NCBI GenBank assembly: GCA_015178975.1
Contig: WHVD01000006.1
Span: 868,001-932,000 of the forward strand
Length of the DNA stretch: 64,000 nt
Direction: 5' to 3'
Source of the DNA: Hysterangium stoloniferum
Taxonomy: Eukaryota; Basidiomycota; Agaricomycetes; Hysterangiales; Hysterangiaceae
A program made the position numbers and the translations under genes. Shown here piece by piece: positions 46,526-58,975 of this stretch. The notes under the pieces are model-generated. The model did not search any database, was not told the DNA's origin, and saw nothing but the letters and a program-made list of their open reading frames with translations. Numbering within the stretch: the first letter of the stretch is position 1; each line of letters opens with the position of its first letter.

Positions 46526-49500
46526 GTGTTAATCCGGTATGCCCTCCTCGTTATTGAAAAGGAGGTCGGCTAATGCTACCCCAATCAGCCTTCTATCGTG
46601 CCGAACCCAACAGACCCCCACCCGAAGAAATAAGATGTTCATCTCATAAAGGGCACTAATGAAATCAACATAACAACATCGCCCCCAGCCAGAGTCCTAG
46701 GATCTGATGTGCCTATTTCTGTGCATCGTCCGGCCTGAAGAATTCTTCAACAATTGGCCAAAGTACTATATTGACACTATTGGATTCAAGTCAACGACTT
46801 ATCAGCTGCCACGCCAAGCGTCTTCAACTCTATAGCGCGCCGCGTTTTTAGGTATTATTAGGTTATCGAACCGAGGTTGTTCCTCAGATCTGAAAAAAAT
46901 TTCTGCAGAATATCAAGTTGGGGTGCCGAGTTCCAACGCACACCTGACAGTCGCCGGTCGGATGAAGTTGTTAATTGAGCGGTGCTGATCGCTCTGTATG
47001 TATCAGCGTTTATATTATAGATGGCTCACTATTAGTACAATAATACTCCCGTGGCATATATGTCGACTAAAGGGCGGAAATATCGAAATATTTGTATACA
47101 AATACATCGCTACGTCTGTCCGTATACATTGAGATCAGATCGCAATCCAGCGATCAACATTCCTCGCCGAGTCGCCAGCCCGCGAAATAAATGTGATCCT
47201 CACATCCATCACAGAACGAGAGGACGGCCTCGATGCTGTTGATCGTGTTTTCTGGCCATGCACAACGGATCTAGCGAGTCAAGTCCGTTGATGAAGCGTG
47301 GCTTGCGCCTGATCAAAGTCCTCTCTTCCGGATATTAAGCTATGGATGTCACTTTCCAGTTCACATGAAGGGCGTATCAACAGGGATAGGAGTACTAACG
47401 TGTGATCGGCAGCGCGTGAGTATTATTACTATACACGACCCATATCAAATGTGCCCAAAACGATAAGGAAACGAAGCGGCATGGGTGCGTCGAAAGGGGA
47501 AAGGGGCAGGAATGCTGTTGCAGTTTACGCCGGCTAAACAGCCAGCGCATGCTTCATATGTACTACCTGTTCCCGTGATGTACGAGGTCGGAGAAGGGAA
47601 GAAGACTGCCAACTAAACAAGGGTAAATTGCACCGAGTTTTATCAACACGTTAATCAGTGGGTACGTATGCACGCCAACTCAAACTCTACTCTGCACTGC
47701 TTTGCATAGATCACATATACACTCATCAACTGCCGCGATCATATCAATCAACACTGTTTACCACGAAGCCGCTTTCCGGGATCTTACCTTTTAACTTTGT
47801 AGATGGACCTGTCGTGAGGCCGTCGGCATATATAGAAACCTAGTCAAGCCAAAGAAGACCGGAGCACGCGAGGGCTAGGATCACATGCTATCACATGGCA
47901 TCCCCCACGGCTCATTGAGCGTCTGCACGGATCGGTGAGTATATGGCGGATCCGGGGGATGGGGGTGTGGGAGTTGGGATGGCCAGCTACAGACGAGACG
48001 GTTGACATCCCTAAGCGGTCGTCGTCGAATATACGTGTATCCACATGGGTAAAAAAAATCAAGGGAGGATCCGAATTGGATGTATTTATCTTCTGATGAT
48101 GAAGCGGTCTTGTTTACTTCAGTGAGAACTTTGATTCGAGTCATTAAGAGGTGACAGGTCAGATGGGCAGGAGGCGTGGCAGCGATCAGGGTTGCGGTAA
48201 ATTGATTGCTGAGCGAAAAAAACCCCAAATTATCGGTGTCCGAAGGAGCGCAGTGTCTAAAAGTACAAGGACACTCAAGGGGTGTTGCGTATTGCATTCA
48301 GAAGCCAACGCGAGGGAAAGAGAACGACCGAGGTTGGAAACTGGTTGGCTCCGGATTACGGATGCGGCAACAGATACGCGTCAATAATTTTGTATCAAAA
48401 GCCACAGTTTGACAATGACAGGCAGATCAAATCGGGGGAGGGGACAGCCCAAGAGGCAGTGTCAGTGTTCGCGATTCCATTGTTAACCGCTGCGGTTAAG
48501 TAACCGGGCTGCAACAATAGGCAAGATAATTCGTAAAACCCCCGCTGAAAATTAGGGATACATTCCACCTGAATAAGAGTGTGTATCAGTTGGAGTCGTC
48601 CCGATTATGTGTTATTCCGAATTGCAGAACAGCTAGTGCTCAACACACCCGCATCTATTAACACCGGTTTCTTCAAGTTCCTGGACACCCAAAAGAAAAA
48701 AGGTCATTTCAAGGCCCATAATGAAGGTTTCTAGGGCATCGGCCGAGGCGTTCTCTTCGACGCTTGTGCAATAATATTACCTAATATAACGATGGATAAC
48801 CCAGGGGAAAAATGGTGGGAGAATTCTGTACTTAACTGAGAGGTTCCTTCCCGGGCAATAGGCGGCGTCGAGGGGACGGAGCGGATAGTGCCAACACTTG
48901 GTTTCTGTGAAAGTAGTACTCGGTTTAATGACAGTGTACGATGATTTATCAGGGACATCCCAGATAGGAGGGATCTAATTGATGAAGGGACATGGCGCTG
49001 CTCCGGTGATGGGCAGGGGCAGAGAGACTAAGACTTGGACAAGCACTTAGAATTGGAACGATCGATGGCTACTGTGCCGTGCCGGCGACAGAGTAGGCCG
49101 GAAACAAACTGATGGAATTCAATAGATCCAAATGTTCACTCGATGCCCCCGGCACACGTTGGGAATGCTGTCGCCGATACAGGCAAGTCTCGGCAAGGTC
49201 TGAGACAATTCTGTTGCAGTGGTAAATTCATGGTTGAGAATGTGACTCTCCCGGCAATTAGAAATATATATGAATGTGCTGATGACATATAAATCGATGC
49301 TTATAATCGTTTCAATGCCCGATGTCTCACGATGACCCAAATCCCCAATGACGTGTCCCGAAGCAGTACGGAATGCAACGTGTAGTAAGCGGTATCCCGA
49401 TTAGGAACAAGTCAGGAATAAAATTGTGAGACCTGGCCATGGCGAGCCGCAGCCCAGGAAATAGGTCTGGCAAGGTCCGATCGTACTGTTACCAATAGAC

Positions 49501-49808
49501 CCCCAGCTGCTTAAGGCCGCTCAGAGTATAAATCTGATGCAGGTAATAGCAAGCCAACCTCTTACTAGATGAAGAATTTCGCCGGGCCCATATTACCATC
49601 TTTGCTCACTAATAGTTCCGAGCTAGCGTAAAGTTAGTGCTGCCAGGCACCGCGGCTTCGCCCTTGAACTCTATCTGATGTTTGAGCCAATAAGAAATAT
49701 GAACGAAGGCGTTGAAGCGCCCCTTTCCCGGAACTGGGTCCGTTAAGCGGCGTATGCCTCTGTATTGAACGCGTCTGTTGCTCTGCTCTTTTGTCTCTCC
49801 CTCCCACC
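46526..49808. other. Long intergenic region upstream of the FYR-domain gene
   Basis: About 3.3 kb with CpG-containing, unique-looking sequence and no recognised gene on either strand. It includes a perfect 17-base dyad TTAACCGC-T-GCGGTTAA at 48483-48499, an everted CCG/CGG arrangement of the kind zinc-cluster factors bind. The minus-strand frame 47881-48297 lacks coding character. An unusually large promoter, a non-coding RNA or lineage-specific genes are possible. Confidence 0.4.
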
Positions 49809-52776
49809 ATGGACGATCACTACCCTGTACGTAGACCCATGCAGCCGCCCCCTCCTCCATCTCAAGATCAGGATGTTCTTCATGACAAGTACAAGAAGCT
49901 TAAACGACGCTATGCTGAAATGGAGCAGAAGTTTAATAGCATGTCGCTTGATCTCCAACGTGCAGGAGAGCAGAACCGCAGGCTCACTCGCGAGCGAGAG
50001 TGCGCATCCTTTTCGTTTTTCTGTCTCAGCACTGTTTTATTTTCTATTTTCTAGCATGCTACTCGACAAAATTATTGATCAAGGACATCCCCTTGCCCCA
50101 GGTTCCTCTTCTAACTCGGCATCAGGCCCAAGTCAGATACAGCAAGAGCCTTATTCTAAGCGAAGTCAGGACCCACCCCTCCGTCCCATCGGCGAAGCTG
50201 CTCTTCAAAGCATTCTCGATGAAGATTCTGACGAGGACATGGTACCTCCGCGTCGACCGGTCGGCATCGATCATGACCGGGCCACCCATCCCGTCACAAA
50301 TGAAAATCGTTCCGAACAAAACGAAAACCGTGGTCGTGAATACGCTGTGCCTGATAAGGATCGCTACCATGCCGTATCTCATCGTCCATCTTCCGGCCCG
50401 GCGCATCCATCACCTTCAGCATATTCGCCCCACGAGTCTGCACCATATCAACGTTATCCGCCTCTGCCTCCACCCGCACACTCATTTCACGCTACGCAGC
50501 CTCATCCTGCTCAAGAACCTTACTATGCCACTCACGCACCTCCCGCTACTGTATCTTCGCCGCCTCCTCCGGGTCCACAGCATGGTATAAGCCCCCCGCC
50601 AGGTTTCACGCCAGCACGCTTTCCTTCGCCTAATCCTCAATCTGAATATGTTTCGCAGAAGCGCCCGCACGAGGAGGACGACAGCGCGCGGAAGCGTCAG
50701 AAGATGCAGTCGTCTACTCCAGGACATCTAACAGCCCAGTCTGGCTTGACAAAGCCGGCTTCCTCGACATCATCGCAACACTCGGGTGCCCAAGGCTCCC
50801 CACCGCCTTCTGGCCCTACACGAGTTCGATCGCGCGGGAAGGGACAAGGGAAAGGGGGTGCAGATACCGCAAGAAATGGTGCGGAGACTCCGGATCTTCC
50901 AGTGCAAGCCAGGAAGCGGAAATCTCGAACAAAAAATCCTGTGCGAGAGACTTCTTATATGGAAGACGACCACGGACCCGACCCGGAGCAGCGCCATGCG
51001 CACCTTCCGCCTCCGCCTCTCCCACCGCACCATGGGTACGGTCCTCCATCTATACCATTTGCTCCCCCTCCAATGCCAATTTTAATGCCTAGTATGATGG
51101 CGCCGCCGCCTATGGCGATGCACGTTCCGCAACCCATCCCTGCACCTGTTCCTGTTCCCCCTCCCATTCCTCCTCCGATGCTACCTGGTCCCCCTGCCCC
51201 TCCCCCATCTCGCCTGCCTCGCGCTCCTTCGCCTCCTATTCCACCTCCGTCAATGCCAACTAATATTATACGTACCGGGAGTACACCCCCTAGAGTGACT
51301 TATAGCCCGGCCCCGCCTGCCCCCCCGCCTAGTGGACCACCGCCAAGGGATCGGTGAGTCCTTTTACCCCTCTAGTTAAGGGAGACGTGTGTTTTATTTC
51401 CATATACATTTTCTCTCTGTTGATGTTGGGCAAATCAGGTATATCCTGGCTAACAATTCTTTCCAGCACACAGGTGCCACCTCCTCCACCCCCTCCACTC
51501 GCACCTCCCCGGCCGAGAAGCACAAAGCCTAAGAGGTTGAAGGCCCACACAGTTCAAAGTCGTAGTTGGAGTATACCTACTGTGCCTAGGTAATAATTTC
51601 CTTTTTTTATAGTCATTATGTTTTTATTTATTATTTTGCTTCCTCTTTCCTTATGGAAGGAATCCCGATGGCCAACCTCAACTTCCGCTCAATGTTGGGA
51701 TCATGACTGTCCGAAGTCTTGGCCGTGTGTGCCTCGACAAACATTTCCACACTGAACGTTATATATTTCCTATTGGATATGAAGTTACGAGGTTCGCTCT
51801 CGCTTTGTGCTGTTGTTTTTTCCTTTTTCTCAAGGTGTAAGTGTTTAGACGTTACTTTTCTATGCGCTATCCAGACTTGGAAGCCCAGTATACATGTACG
51901 ATTCTACATGGTGAAGACATCGATGGAGGATCTGGGCCAAGGTGAGGTCTATTTTGTACTCATTCATTGTACAGCAAGTATATTGACCCATTTCCTCAGA
52001 TTCAGGATTACACCAAGTGATGACCCTGATAATCCGGTTACAGCCGGAACTGCAACCGGAGCTTGGAGTGTCATAGTCAAGGCTGCCAATAAGGTCCGCA
52101 ACCGGTATGTTGGAAATTTCTCACTCTGTTCTAGTCATAAATGACTGAGAGGATTGTATTATTTTATAGACAACACTCGAATTCGGTTTCGGGTCCAGAT
52201 TATTTTGGATTAGGACAGAATACTATAAAACATTTGCTGCAGGAACTAGAGAATGCCAACTTGCTCATGGATTATGTTCGACAGAATTTTGTCGAGGGTG
52301 GGTGAGTATAAGCCTGCTTTGTTTTTTGTTTTTTTTCGACTCAAAAAAGCGCATTCACATTTGTACACATTTCTAGACCTTTAGGGGGGCGTCATGCTGC
52401 TGTTACTGCGGCAGTCAACCTCGACGAAAATGCAAAGCTTGGCGAAATGTCCAATATACACAGTGCGAATTCAAAGCCGTCCTCGCCTGTGGGTGATGTT
52501 GAAGGCCCGGAAGGCGAGGACGGTGATGATGCGGGTAATAGCGCGTCTTATATGCGCGGGTCGCCGTCAGATAGGGAACGCTCCCCCCAACAAGGACGGT
52601 CTTCTCCGGCGCAGGTGTCTTCTGGTATGCGAGGGTCGGCCAATTCGCATGAGGGGCAACAGCAACAACCTGTGGAAGGGAGTCCCAACCTACCGACCCA
52701 TGGACGGACGCTGAGAAGGCGAAGTCCTCAGAGACGGTATGGATCGCCGACATATAGCAACGACAGCGGCGAGTGA
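49809..52776 (+). CDS. FYR (FYRN/FYRC) domain nuclear protein, TBRG1-like
   Basis: The start at 49809 gives MDDHYPVRRPMQPPPPPSQD and a coiled coil (HDKYKKLKRRYAEMEQKF, NSMSLDLQRAGEQNRRLTRE). A long Pro/Ser-rich disordered middle contains charged patches (KRPHEEDDSARKRQ; ARKRKSRTKN). The folded part begins about 51660 with PDGQPQLPLNVGIMTVRSLG, CLDKHFHTERYIFPIGYEVT (FYRN), then RYPDLEAQYTCTILHG and PRFRITPSDDP, GAWSVIVKAANKVRNRQ and VSGPDYFGLGQNTIKHLLQE (FYRC). The tail is Ser/Arg-rich, ending YGSPTYSNDSGE. FYR domains occur in chromatin proteins such as MLL and TBRG1, so a chromatin role is likely. Introns lie near 49999-50054, 51356-51467, 51591-51660 and others. Confidence 0.85.
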
Positions 52777-53632
52777 TGGCTAGGATTTACTCCGCCCATC
52801 GTTTACTGCTCCGGACACCGCCTTCGCTATTTATTTTATACCAAGACATCCGTCTGTGTACCATTAGGAACTTGGCGTTTGTCTCCCATTCCAACAATAT
52901 TGGTTTCATTAATGTTACAATCTAATTACCATATACCCTTGCTTTTAACTTTACACGATAAGTCCATTCCTCCCCCCCCCCTTTTTTTTTTGGTGCGCGT
53001 TTTACGGTCATTCTTTGGTTTTGCATTCTAGTGGTTGTTTACTAAAAATCTAGCAGTTAGACTGATGTACGCATTGTTATGGATGTCATGTTATGTGTAA
53101 CCCAAAAACGTTTACGAATTTCGGATGATTTGTCAATACCAGGCAATAATGATAAGGTCTGATTAATACTTCCATGCGTCTGACCAACGTCGGATCCAAA
53201 CACGAAAGCACCCACTTGAAATGACATGAGTTCCGTAAAGCATTTAACGAGTAGATGTGTATGGATATCATTATTCGATCACAACTCGGAGGCTAGATTA
53301 ATGTCTCACTAGACCCAAACGACGGCACAGTCCTGTTGTCAACTCGGTGACTGCAACACTTGGATTCGATCGATCCGTCACAGCGAGAGAAATATTAGCC
53401 AGGCGACATACGAACTTGTTGTGGTATTTACTCGACTCGTGGGACTATTATAGTTGTTGCAGTCATGGGCCTGAAAAAACCTCGGGTGCTTCGGATGTAT
53501 TATATATGGATCAGCCCGGGGAGTTAGACAGCTGACTCGGTACATACCGAGGTGGAATGTAATGGAGTCTATCTGACGCGACAGCCGGATTCTGTGGCTT
53601 TGAAATGGTCCGAGCACGCGTGGACCGGCCGC

Positions 53633-53830
53633 ATCAGGAAAGTGGGAAGATCAGTAAGTATGCCGTCTATATTGTCTAGAGCCATCTAGCTAGCTCGGCT
53701 AGACACGGCTAGACACACTGCTTTCGCGAGATCCCTATTTACTAGTCGGTATCCAAGCTTATTATAGATCTAGGGAGGCTAGGGAGGCTAGGGAGTCTAC
53801 ATAATGGGCGTAGACATTCCCAAATCCCTG
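53633..53830 (-). repeat. Dispersed repeat, copy 1 (CpG-retaining)
   Basis: On the minus strand this segment aligns with 58803-58975 on the plus strand. Shared blocks include CATACTTACTGATCTTCCCA, GACTAGTAAATAGG and CCCATTATGT. This copy has an expanded GGCTAGGGA-type triplication at 53772-53797 and an extra CTAGCCGTGTCTAGC duplication. It could be a solo LTR or MITE; termini are not resolved. Confidence 0.75.
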
Positions 53831-53938
53831 ATGCGCTAGATATCTGCGCTCCAGACTCGGACCAAAAACGCAGTGGGGCTTCCAAGCTATTTCCGGCTGC
53901 TTGAGAATGCAAGGTCCCAGCCCCAAATACCATTAATA

Positions 53939-54127
53939 AATATCCTAAATTGGGTGTTTTAAGGTTTATAGTCTTGAAATTCGCCCCTCGCCGCTTGGGA
54001 CGTACCATACATACTTTTGAACAACCGGTACAAAATAGGTATCCTAAACTGGGTATTTTAAGGTTTATAGTCTGGAAATTCGCCCCTCGCCGCTTGGGAT
54101 GTACACTTTGAACGTTCTGGTACCAAA
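53939..54127 (+). repeat. Two-copy tandem repeat of about 98 bp
   Basis: Copy 1 spans about 53939-54033 and copy 2 about 54037-54127. Both contain TTTTAAGGTTTATAGTCT and GAAATTCGCCCCTCGCCGCT followed by TGGGA, then a diverged ACTTTGAAC..GGTACAAA/GGTACCAAA end. Non-coding; function unknown. Confidence 0.85.
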
Positions 54128-54571
54128 TTTACACCGACCAGATTTATTCAGTGTAAATTGCAAGTTTTTTCTCATAGGGCAGCAATGCTTCAGTTGCTTT
54201 CACCACAGGCCAACAGAAATACCTATAAACTTTGCATTCCTATCTATCACTCACTCTCGGCATGGAAAAACCGCGCAAGTGAAGACGCCTCACAGAGACC
54301 ATTGGGAGTCGCACATGTCTTGTGAATCAGTCTGACGACGTGCAACGCAAGCCGACAATGCTCAGTATGGCTAATCAATTGCCGGGGACGTCGACCGCAA
54401 ATTTGCATTTTAACAGTCTCAGAGCAACGGTCAGGACGGCCAATTTCTGCATTCTGTATATTTTTTACCCCCAAAGTCACCATATCAAATCAACAGTCTT
54501 ACAACGATGCAACCCCATGACTTAAGTCTTTCTCTTAGGCTATTTATTCTATTTAATCATGGCCGAGGGAT

Positions 54572-56886
54572 TTAACACAGTCTAAAGCTTGCTACACTGG
54601 GATCGTGGTCGCTTGCTTTCGCATTAAAGGTGGGCGCTCCTTGGTTGACGTGCACATGCTCTACTTCAAGGGGACGAAGTGCTATGGCGTCGCTGATGAA
54701 AATATGATCAAGTTGTTCATTATTCTGGGGACGGAAAATGAACACTGCAATTTTTCTGGAAAGCAACACAGCTTACCATGTCGAATGCAAATGTGTATCG
54801 TTCTACAAGAGGTATTCCGGCAACTTCGTCTATCTCTCTGAGGACCTTGTTAAACAGCGCGAATGCGGACGTGGTCTGCACAAATTCGTTGAAGTCTCCC
54901 GCTACGGCAACATTGGCGGCTGCGTCCTTCTTCAAAACTGATTTAACGAATTCCTGAGACACAAGTGTCGTGCACACGTCAGTTTCTTGGTGATGGCCGA
55001 TTTATTAAAACGAGAAGATTTACCCCCACTAGAGCCACCTGTGCGGTCCGCTGGTCTACACCCTCATTGACGGGTGGTCGAAGGTTGCCCTGCTCGGAAC
55101 TGCCTCCCAATTTCGCGGTATGGTGAACGTTTACTGTAAATAACCTTTCGCCGTTGCCACCAACTCGCTCCCATACCGCAGCAAGTGACTTCCTAGAAGC
55201 TAGCCATGCCGTGTCGTTTGGTTGTATACGTCCAGGATTAAACCTATGATGGGAGTTAGTCAGGTGCTCTCGGTACAACCGCCTCTATATGAATTGCAAC
55301 GACACACACGTAAGGCCTAGTTTCCCGTCTGTATCTTTAAAAACGGCTGTTGCATCCAGGCTCCCACCCACTGGACTGTTTCCTGCGAGTTTAATCCTGT
55401 CAGGACGGTATAAATACGCCTGCCGAATGTTCCCCCCCGGCTCTCCCCCATCTTGATTGTTTATCGGGTCAACATCTATGAATGCGTACTGAACTCCGCC
55501 ACTAGCAGCCGCGATTGCATTCACCAAGGTTTGCAGCGTAACATTGGCTGTCACAATGCCATGATCCCCAGAACCGTCGTTGTCTTGTATTTCCTGGACA
55601 TGAACGAGATCGGGAGTTTTTAGGAACTGTGCTATGTGTGTTGCTACTGCCGGCAAATGCGCCACATTGGGGCTAAGATTGTCGACGTTATAATCCCCTA
55701 GCGTCACTACACAGGGGTCGGTACTGTTGGGGCTGATAGTTGTTGGTCCTATGCCTGCCTCAACGGAGACCACAGTCGGAGCTGTGAGGGGAAGCACATA
55801 GTAGAAGCCAAATTGATAATGTACGACACCGGTGATTGTAGAGAGTCCAGCACCGATGGAAACTTTTGGATTCTTGGTACCGTCAAGCGGGCTCCCCACA
55901 ATTATAACTTCTGGATTGAGATCTGGAACGCCGTTAACGCCTTTTAATGGTCAAAATCAATATGCGGGACGGATATCCTATACGGGGAATTTTATACCGG
56001 CGGTGAGGGTGAGACCACCTCTCGAGTTCTTTCCTGTTACGGGCCAGTCGCCATGTACCCATATTTCCTATGGGTAAATAGTCACTCAGAATAGTATTTT
56101 TGAATCAGCCAAGATGGACATGCCATACCCCGAATGAGTTTTCAAAGTTAATAACTGAAGGATTCGGAACAGTCACTAGTTGACCTTCCAAGCTTTCGAA
56201 GAAATCTATTCCGAATTTATGCGGCTGCAATATAGCATTGACAGTTTCTATCTGGCTAGCGTTATTTGGTACTGCAAGGAACTAAGATATTTCCAATCAT
56301 TATTTCCTGCGATATAATCTATAGCATCACTCACGCCATTTTTCCCTTTATCCAGAGCGGAGTAGAGTTCTGTTGGTGGGATCCTATCAACTCCCAGAAT
56401 AATAGGCTTGACAGTGTTGTTGGACGACAAAACCGTGATATTTGCTGGCGAATCGATTTCTGTAATTGACAGGACGTCCCCAGTCGAATGGAACTCCCCC
56501 ACTACACCGTTGACCGTGATCTCGTCGCCTAAGGCAACTTGCGCCAATATGGTCTTGGAAGAGGTGAACACGCTCACGCCACTAGATATCCGGATATCAT
56601 GGGTTGGTGGGCCCTGAATCCAGAAACCGGATGTCCCCTTCGCCGTCACGACGCCTGTAGGTTAAATAATACATGATGAGTTTTCGATTGGGAGATGCTA
56701 GGGGCCTATCACAAAATACAGTGCAAATGAAGCCTTACCCTGCACACCCACCACTGCTTGTCCTTTCAAAGGGGACAAGAATGACGGCCCTTGTATGTCT
56801 GCAATGGTAGTGGCAGATGCCCAAGAAACGAGGGGAATGAAGGCAACCAAAAGATTCGGTATACAGGATCTACGCACACCCTTCAT
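54572..56886 (-). CDS. Secreted endonuclease/exonuclease/phosphatase-family nuclease
   Basis: The start at 56886 gives MKGVRRSCIPNLLVAFIPLV, a signal peptide (cleavage likely after SWASA), so the protein is probably secreted. An N-terminal OB-like module follows: GTSGFWIQGPPTHDIRISSG, LAQVALGDEITVNGVVGEFH. Then come DLNPEVIIVGSPLDGTKNPK and VTLGDYNVDNLSPNVAHLPA. The EEP catalytic motifs are visible: DLVHVQEIQDNDGSGDHG (QE), TVNVHHTAKLGG (NVHH), VAVAGDFNEFVQ (GDFN) and KASDHDPSVASFRLC (SDHDP), ending at 54572. About seven introns. Similar extracellular nucleases exist in bacteria and fungi. It probably degrades environmental DNA/RNA as a nutrient source, which is inferred. Confidence 0.88.
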
Positions 56887-57944
56887 TGCGAAGCGAATCA
56901 CTATAACTAGCGTAAGGGACTTTCTGCTCTGAATCCTGGGATTTATATACTATGGTATCGAGCCCGTTGATACAACAGCTCATTTTCACTGACAGCGCAA
57001 TGAAAATTCGAGAGTGTGCACCATGCACATAATACGTTCAACTTGAACATAATGTTCTCAACCTGTCATGCATGATCCAATGGGAAGCCCGGGAAGCAGC
57101 GCATGTGTGGCCTTACAATGGTATAAAGCCATGTGCAGCGAGCCTAAATCTTATCGTGTACCTTGAAGATGTGATCTGCAATGACAGCGCCGACAAGTAG
57201 CTAGGCACTTTCCCAGTAATGATATCCCCAGCCAGCCAGCTGCAACTTGAATGTAGTATAGAACTTCAGTAGTTTTTTTGCAAGGCACTTCCAAGGGTGG
57301 GTGTGTGGGCCAACGGTCACACACACATGTACAGGTCAATTAATTAAGGGGATCCACTTCTACCATGCGTAGAAGCATTTCCTCTGGGGGATTTTGTATC
57401 CCTCGGAATAAAACAGAGGAAGGGAAGGAAAATAAGATTTGTATTCACAGGTTATCATCGCCCTTGACAAGGGTTGGTTGGTTATATATCGGCGGGATAA
57501 GTTACAGCGGCTTGGCTACCTAGTGGCTTATCCAAATATTTATGCTCCTCAAAATAAAATAAAATAAAACAAAGAAGATCATTCCAGAGCACTCTGACAT
57601 GTGTGAAGAAAGAGTCTACGTTCAGCTTAAGATAATGTCGTTGCCAGGTCGTGATAACACCGAAACGCATTTGTCAACAGTGGTGACGTTCTTGAAACGT
57701 GACTAATACTGAGTAAGCGCTCACCGCATGTTGTTGATGTTTGTTCGTTTGTTTGGCAAAAGCAAAATAAGGTTTTGGTAGTTCAACGCGACACGACCAC
57801 GTGATCACCACAGGACGTGTCTTATAAAGGACGCAGCGCGTTGTGCACTCTAACCAACTGCCACTACCGTTTCAAAGCAATAGTTTCGCATCTCGCGAAC
57901 TCACAACTACAACTCACAACCCCCCCACTTCATATCAATTAACA
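56887..57944. promoter_or_regulatory. Divergent promoter region (nuclease / histone H4)
   Basis: About 1.06 kb between divergent starts. No gene is recognised. The H4-proximal part has an E-box-type CACGTG at about 57798-57803 and a TATA box. The nuclease-proximal part has a TATATA-type stretch near 56944-56951, about 60 bases before the start codon. Confidence 0.5.
57823..57828 (+). promoter_or_regulatory. TATA box of histone H4
   Basis: TATAAA within CTTATAAAGG, 117 bases upstream of the H4 ATG, with a C/A-rich leader between. Confidence 0.65.
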
Positions 57945-58421
<477 letters not shown>

Positions 58422-58802
58422 TTTCTGTGCTTCTTGTATTTGTCAATGTATAATTAGACTGTTACTTTACTCTCGTCTTGTCCGGTACTTATGGTATAAG
58501 GCTTCATATTAGCTGGAACAAATATACCGTTTCTATTGTACATTATAGCTGTTTTCAGCTGCTAAGTTTTGTGCTTTGACTGGTCATGTCATCTAATGGA
58601 TGGCACATAAGTGAAATGTGCTTGCATGTTGGAAGTCCGGGATAATTCTGTTTGTCGATCCCCCCGTGAGCAAATAAGCCCCAAAACGATTTTATTTATT
58701 TTGATGACGTCGACCTTCATGCACGACTTTGCCATTGGGGGTAAAGCAGCAGACATTAGCAAGCTTGCTGCAATATTTGTTGTGGGTGTCCTAAATAAAC
58801 AA
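58422..58802. other. 3' flank of H4
   Basis: About 380 bases with no gene. CpG becomes sparse along it and vanishes after about 58820, where the repeat-rich region begins. Confidence 0.45.
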
Positions 58803-58975
58803 GGGGCATCAGGGATTCGGAATGTCTATACCCATTATGTGGACTCCCTAGATCTATAGTGAGCCTTTATACTGACTAGTAAATAGGAATCTTGCAAAAG
58901 TAGCTCTCCTAGATGGCTCTAGAGAATATAGATGGCATACTTACTGATCTTCCCACTTTTCCTGATGAGATGCAA
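58803..58975 (+). repeat. Dispersed repeat, copy 2 (CpG-depleted)
   Basis: Inverted relative of 53633-53830. Where copy 1 (read on its minus strand) has CG this copy mostly has TG or CA/TA: TCTACGCCC/TCTATACCC, ACCGACTAG/ACTGACTAG, TCTCGCGAAA/TCTTGCAAAA, AGACGGCAT/AGATGGCAT. It marks the left edge of the CpG-free region. Confidence 0.75.

Larger units (their letters stand above)
52777..54571. other. Intergenic region with repeats
   Basis: About 1.8 kb between two convergent genes. It holds a homopolymer tract CCCCCCCCC-TTTTTTTTTT near 52973-52991, one copy of an inverted repeat family (53633-53830) and a two-copy tandem repeat (53939-54127). No gene is seen. Confidence 0.5.

Noticed and set aside
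47881..48297. Minus-strand frame of 138 codons
   Set aside because: Composition unlike a coding region (many Pro/His/Cys clusters), no splice partners, no recognisable family.
52973..52991. C9-T10 homopolymer tract considered as a terminator-like or structural element
   Set aside because: Simple-sequence tract in a 3' intergenic region; no structure or function can be argued.
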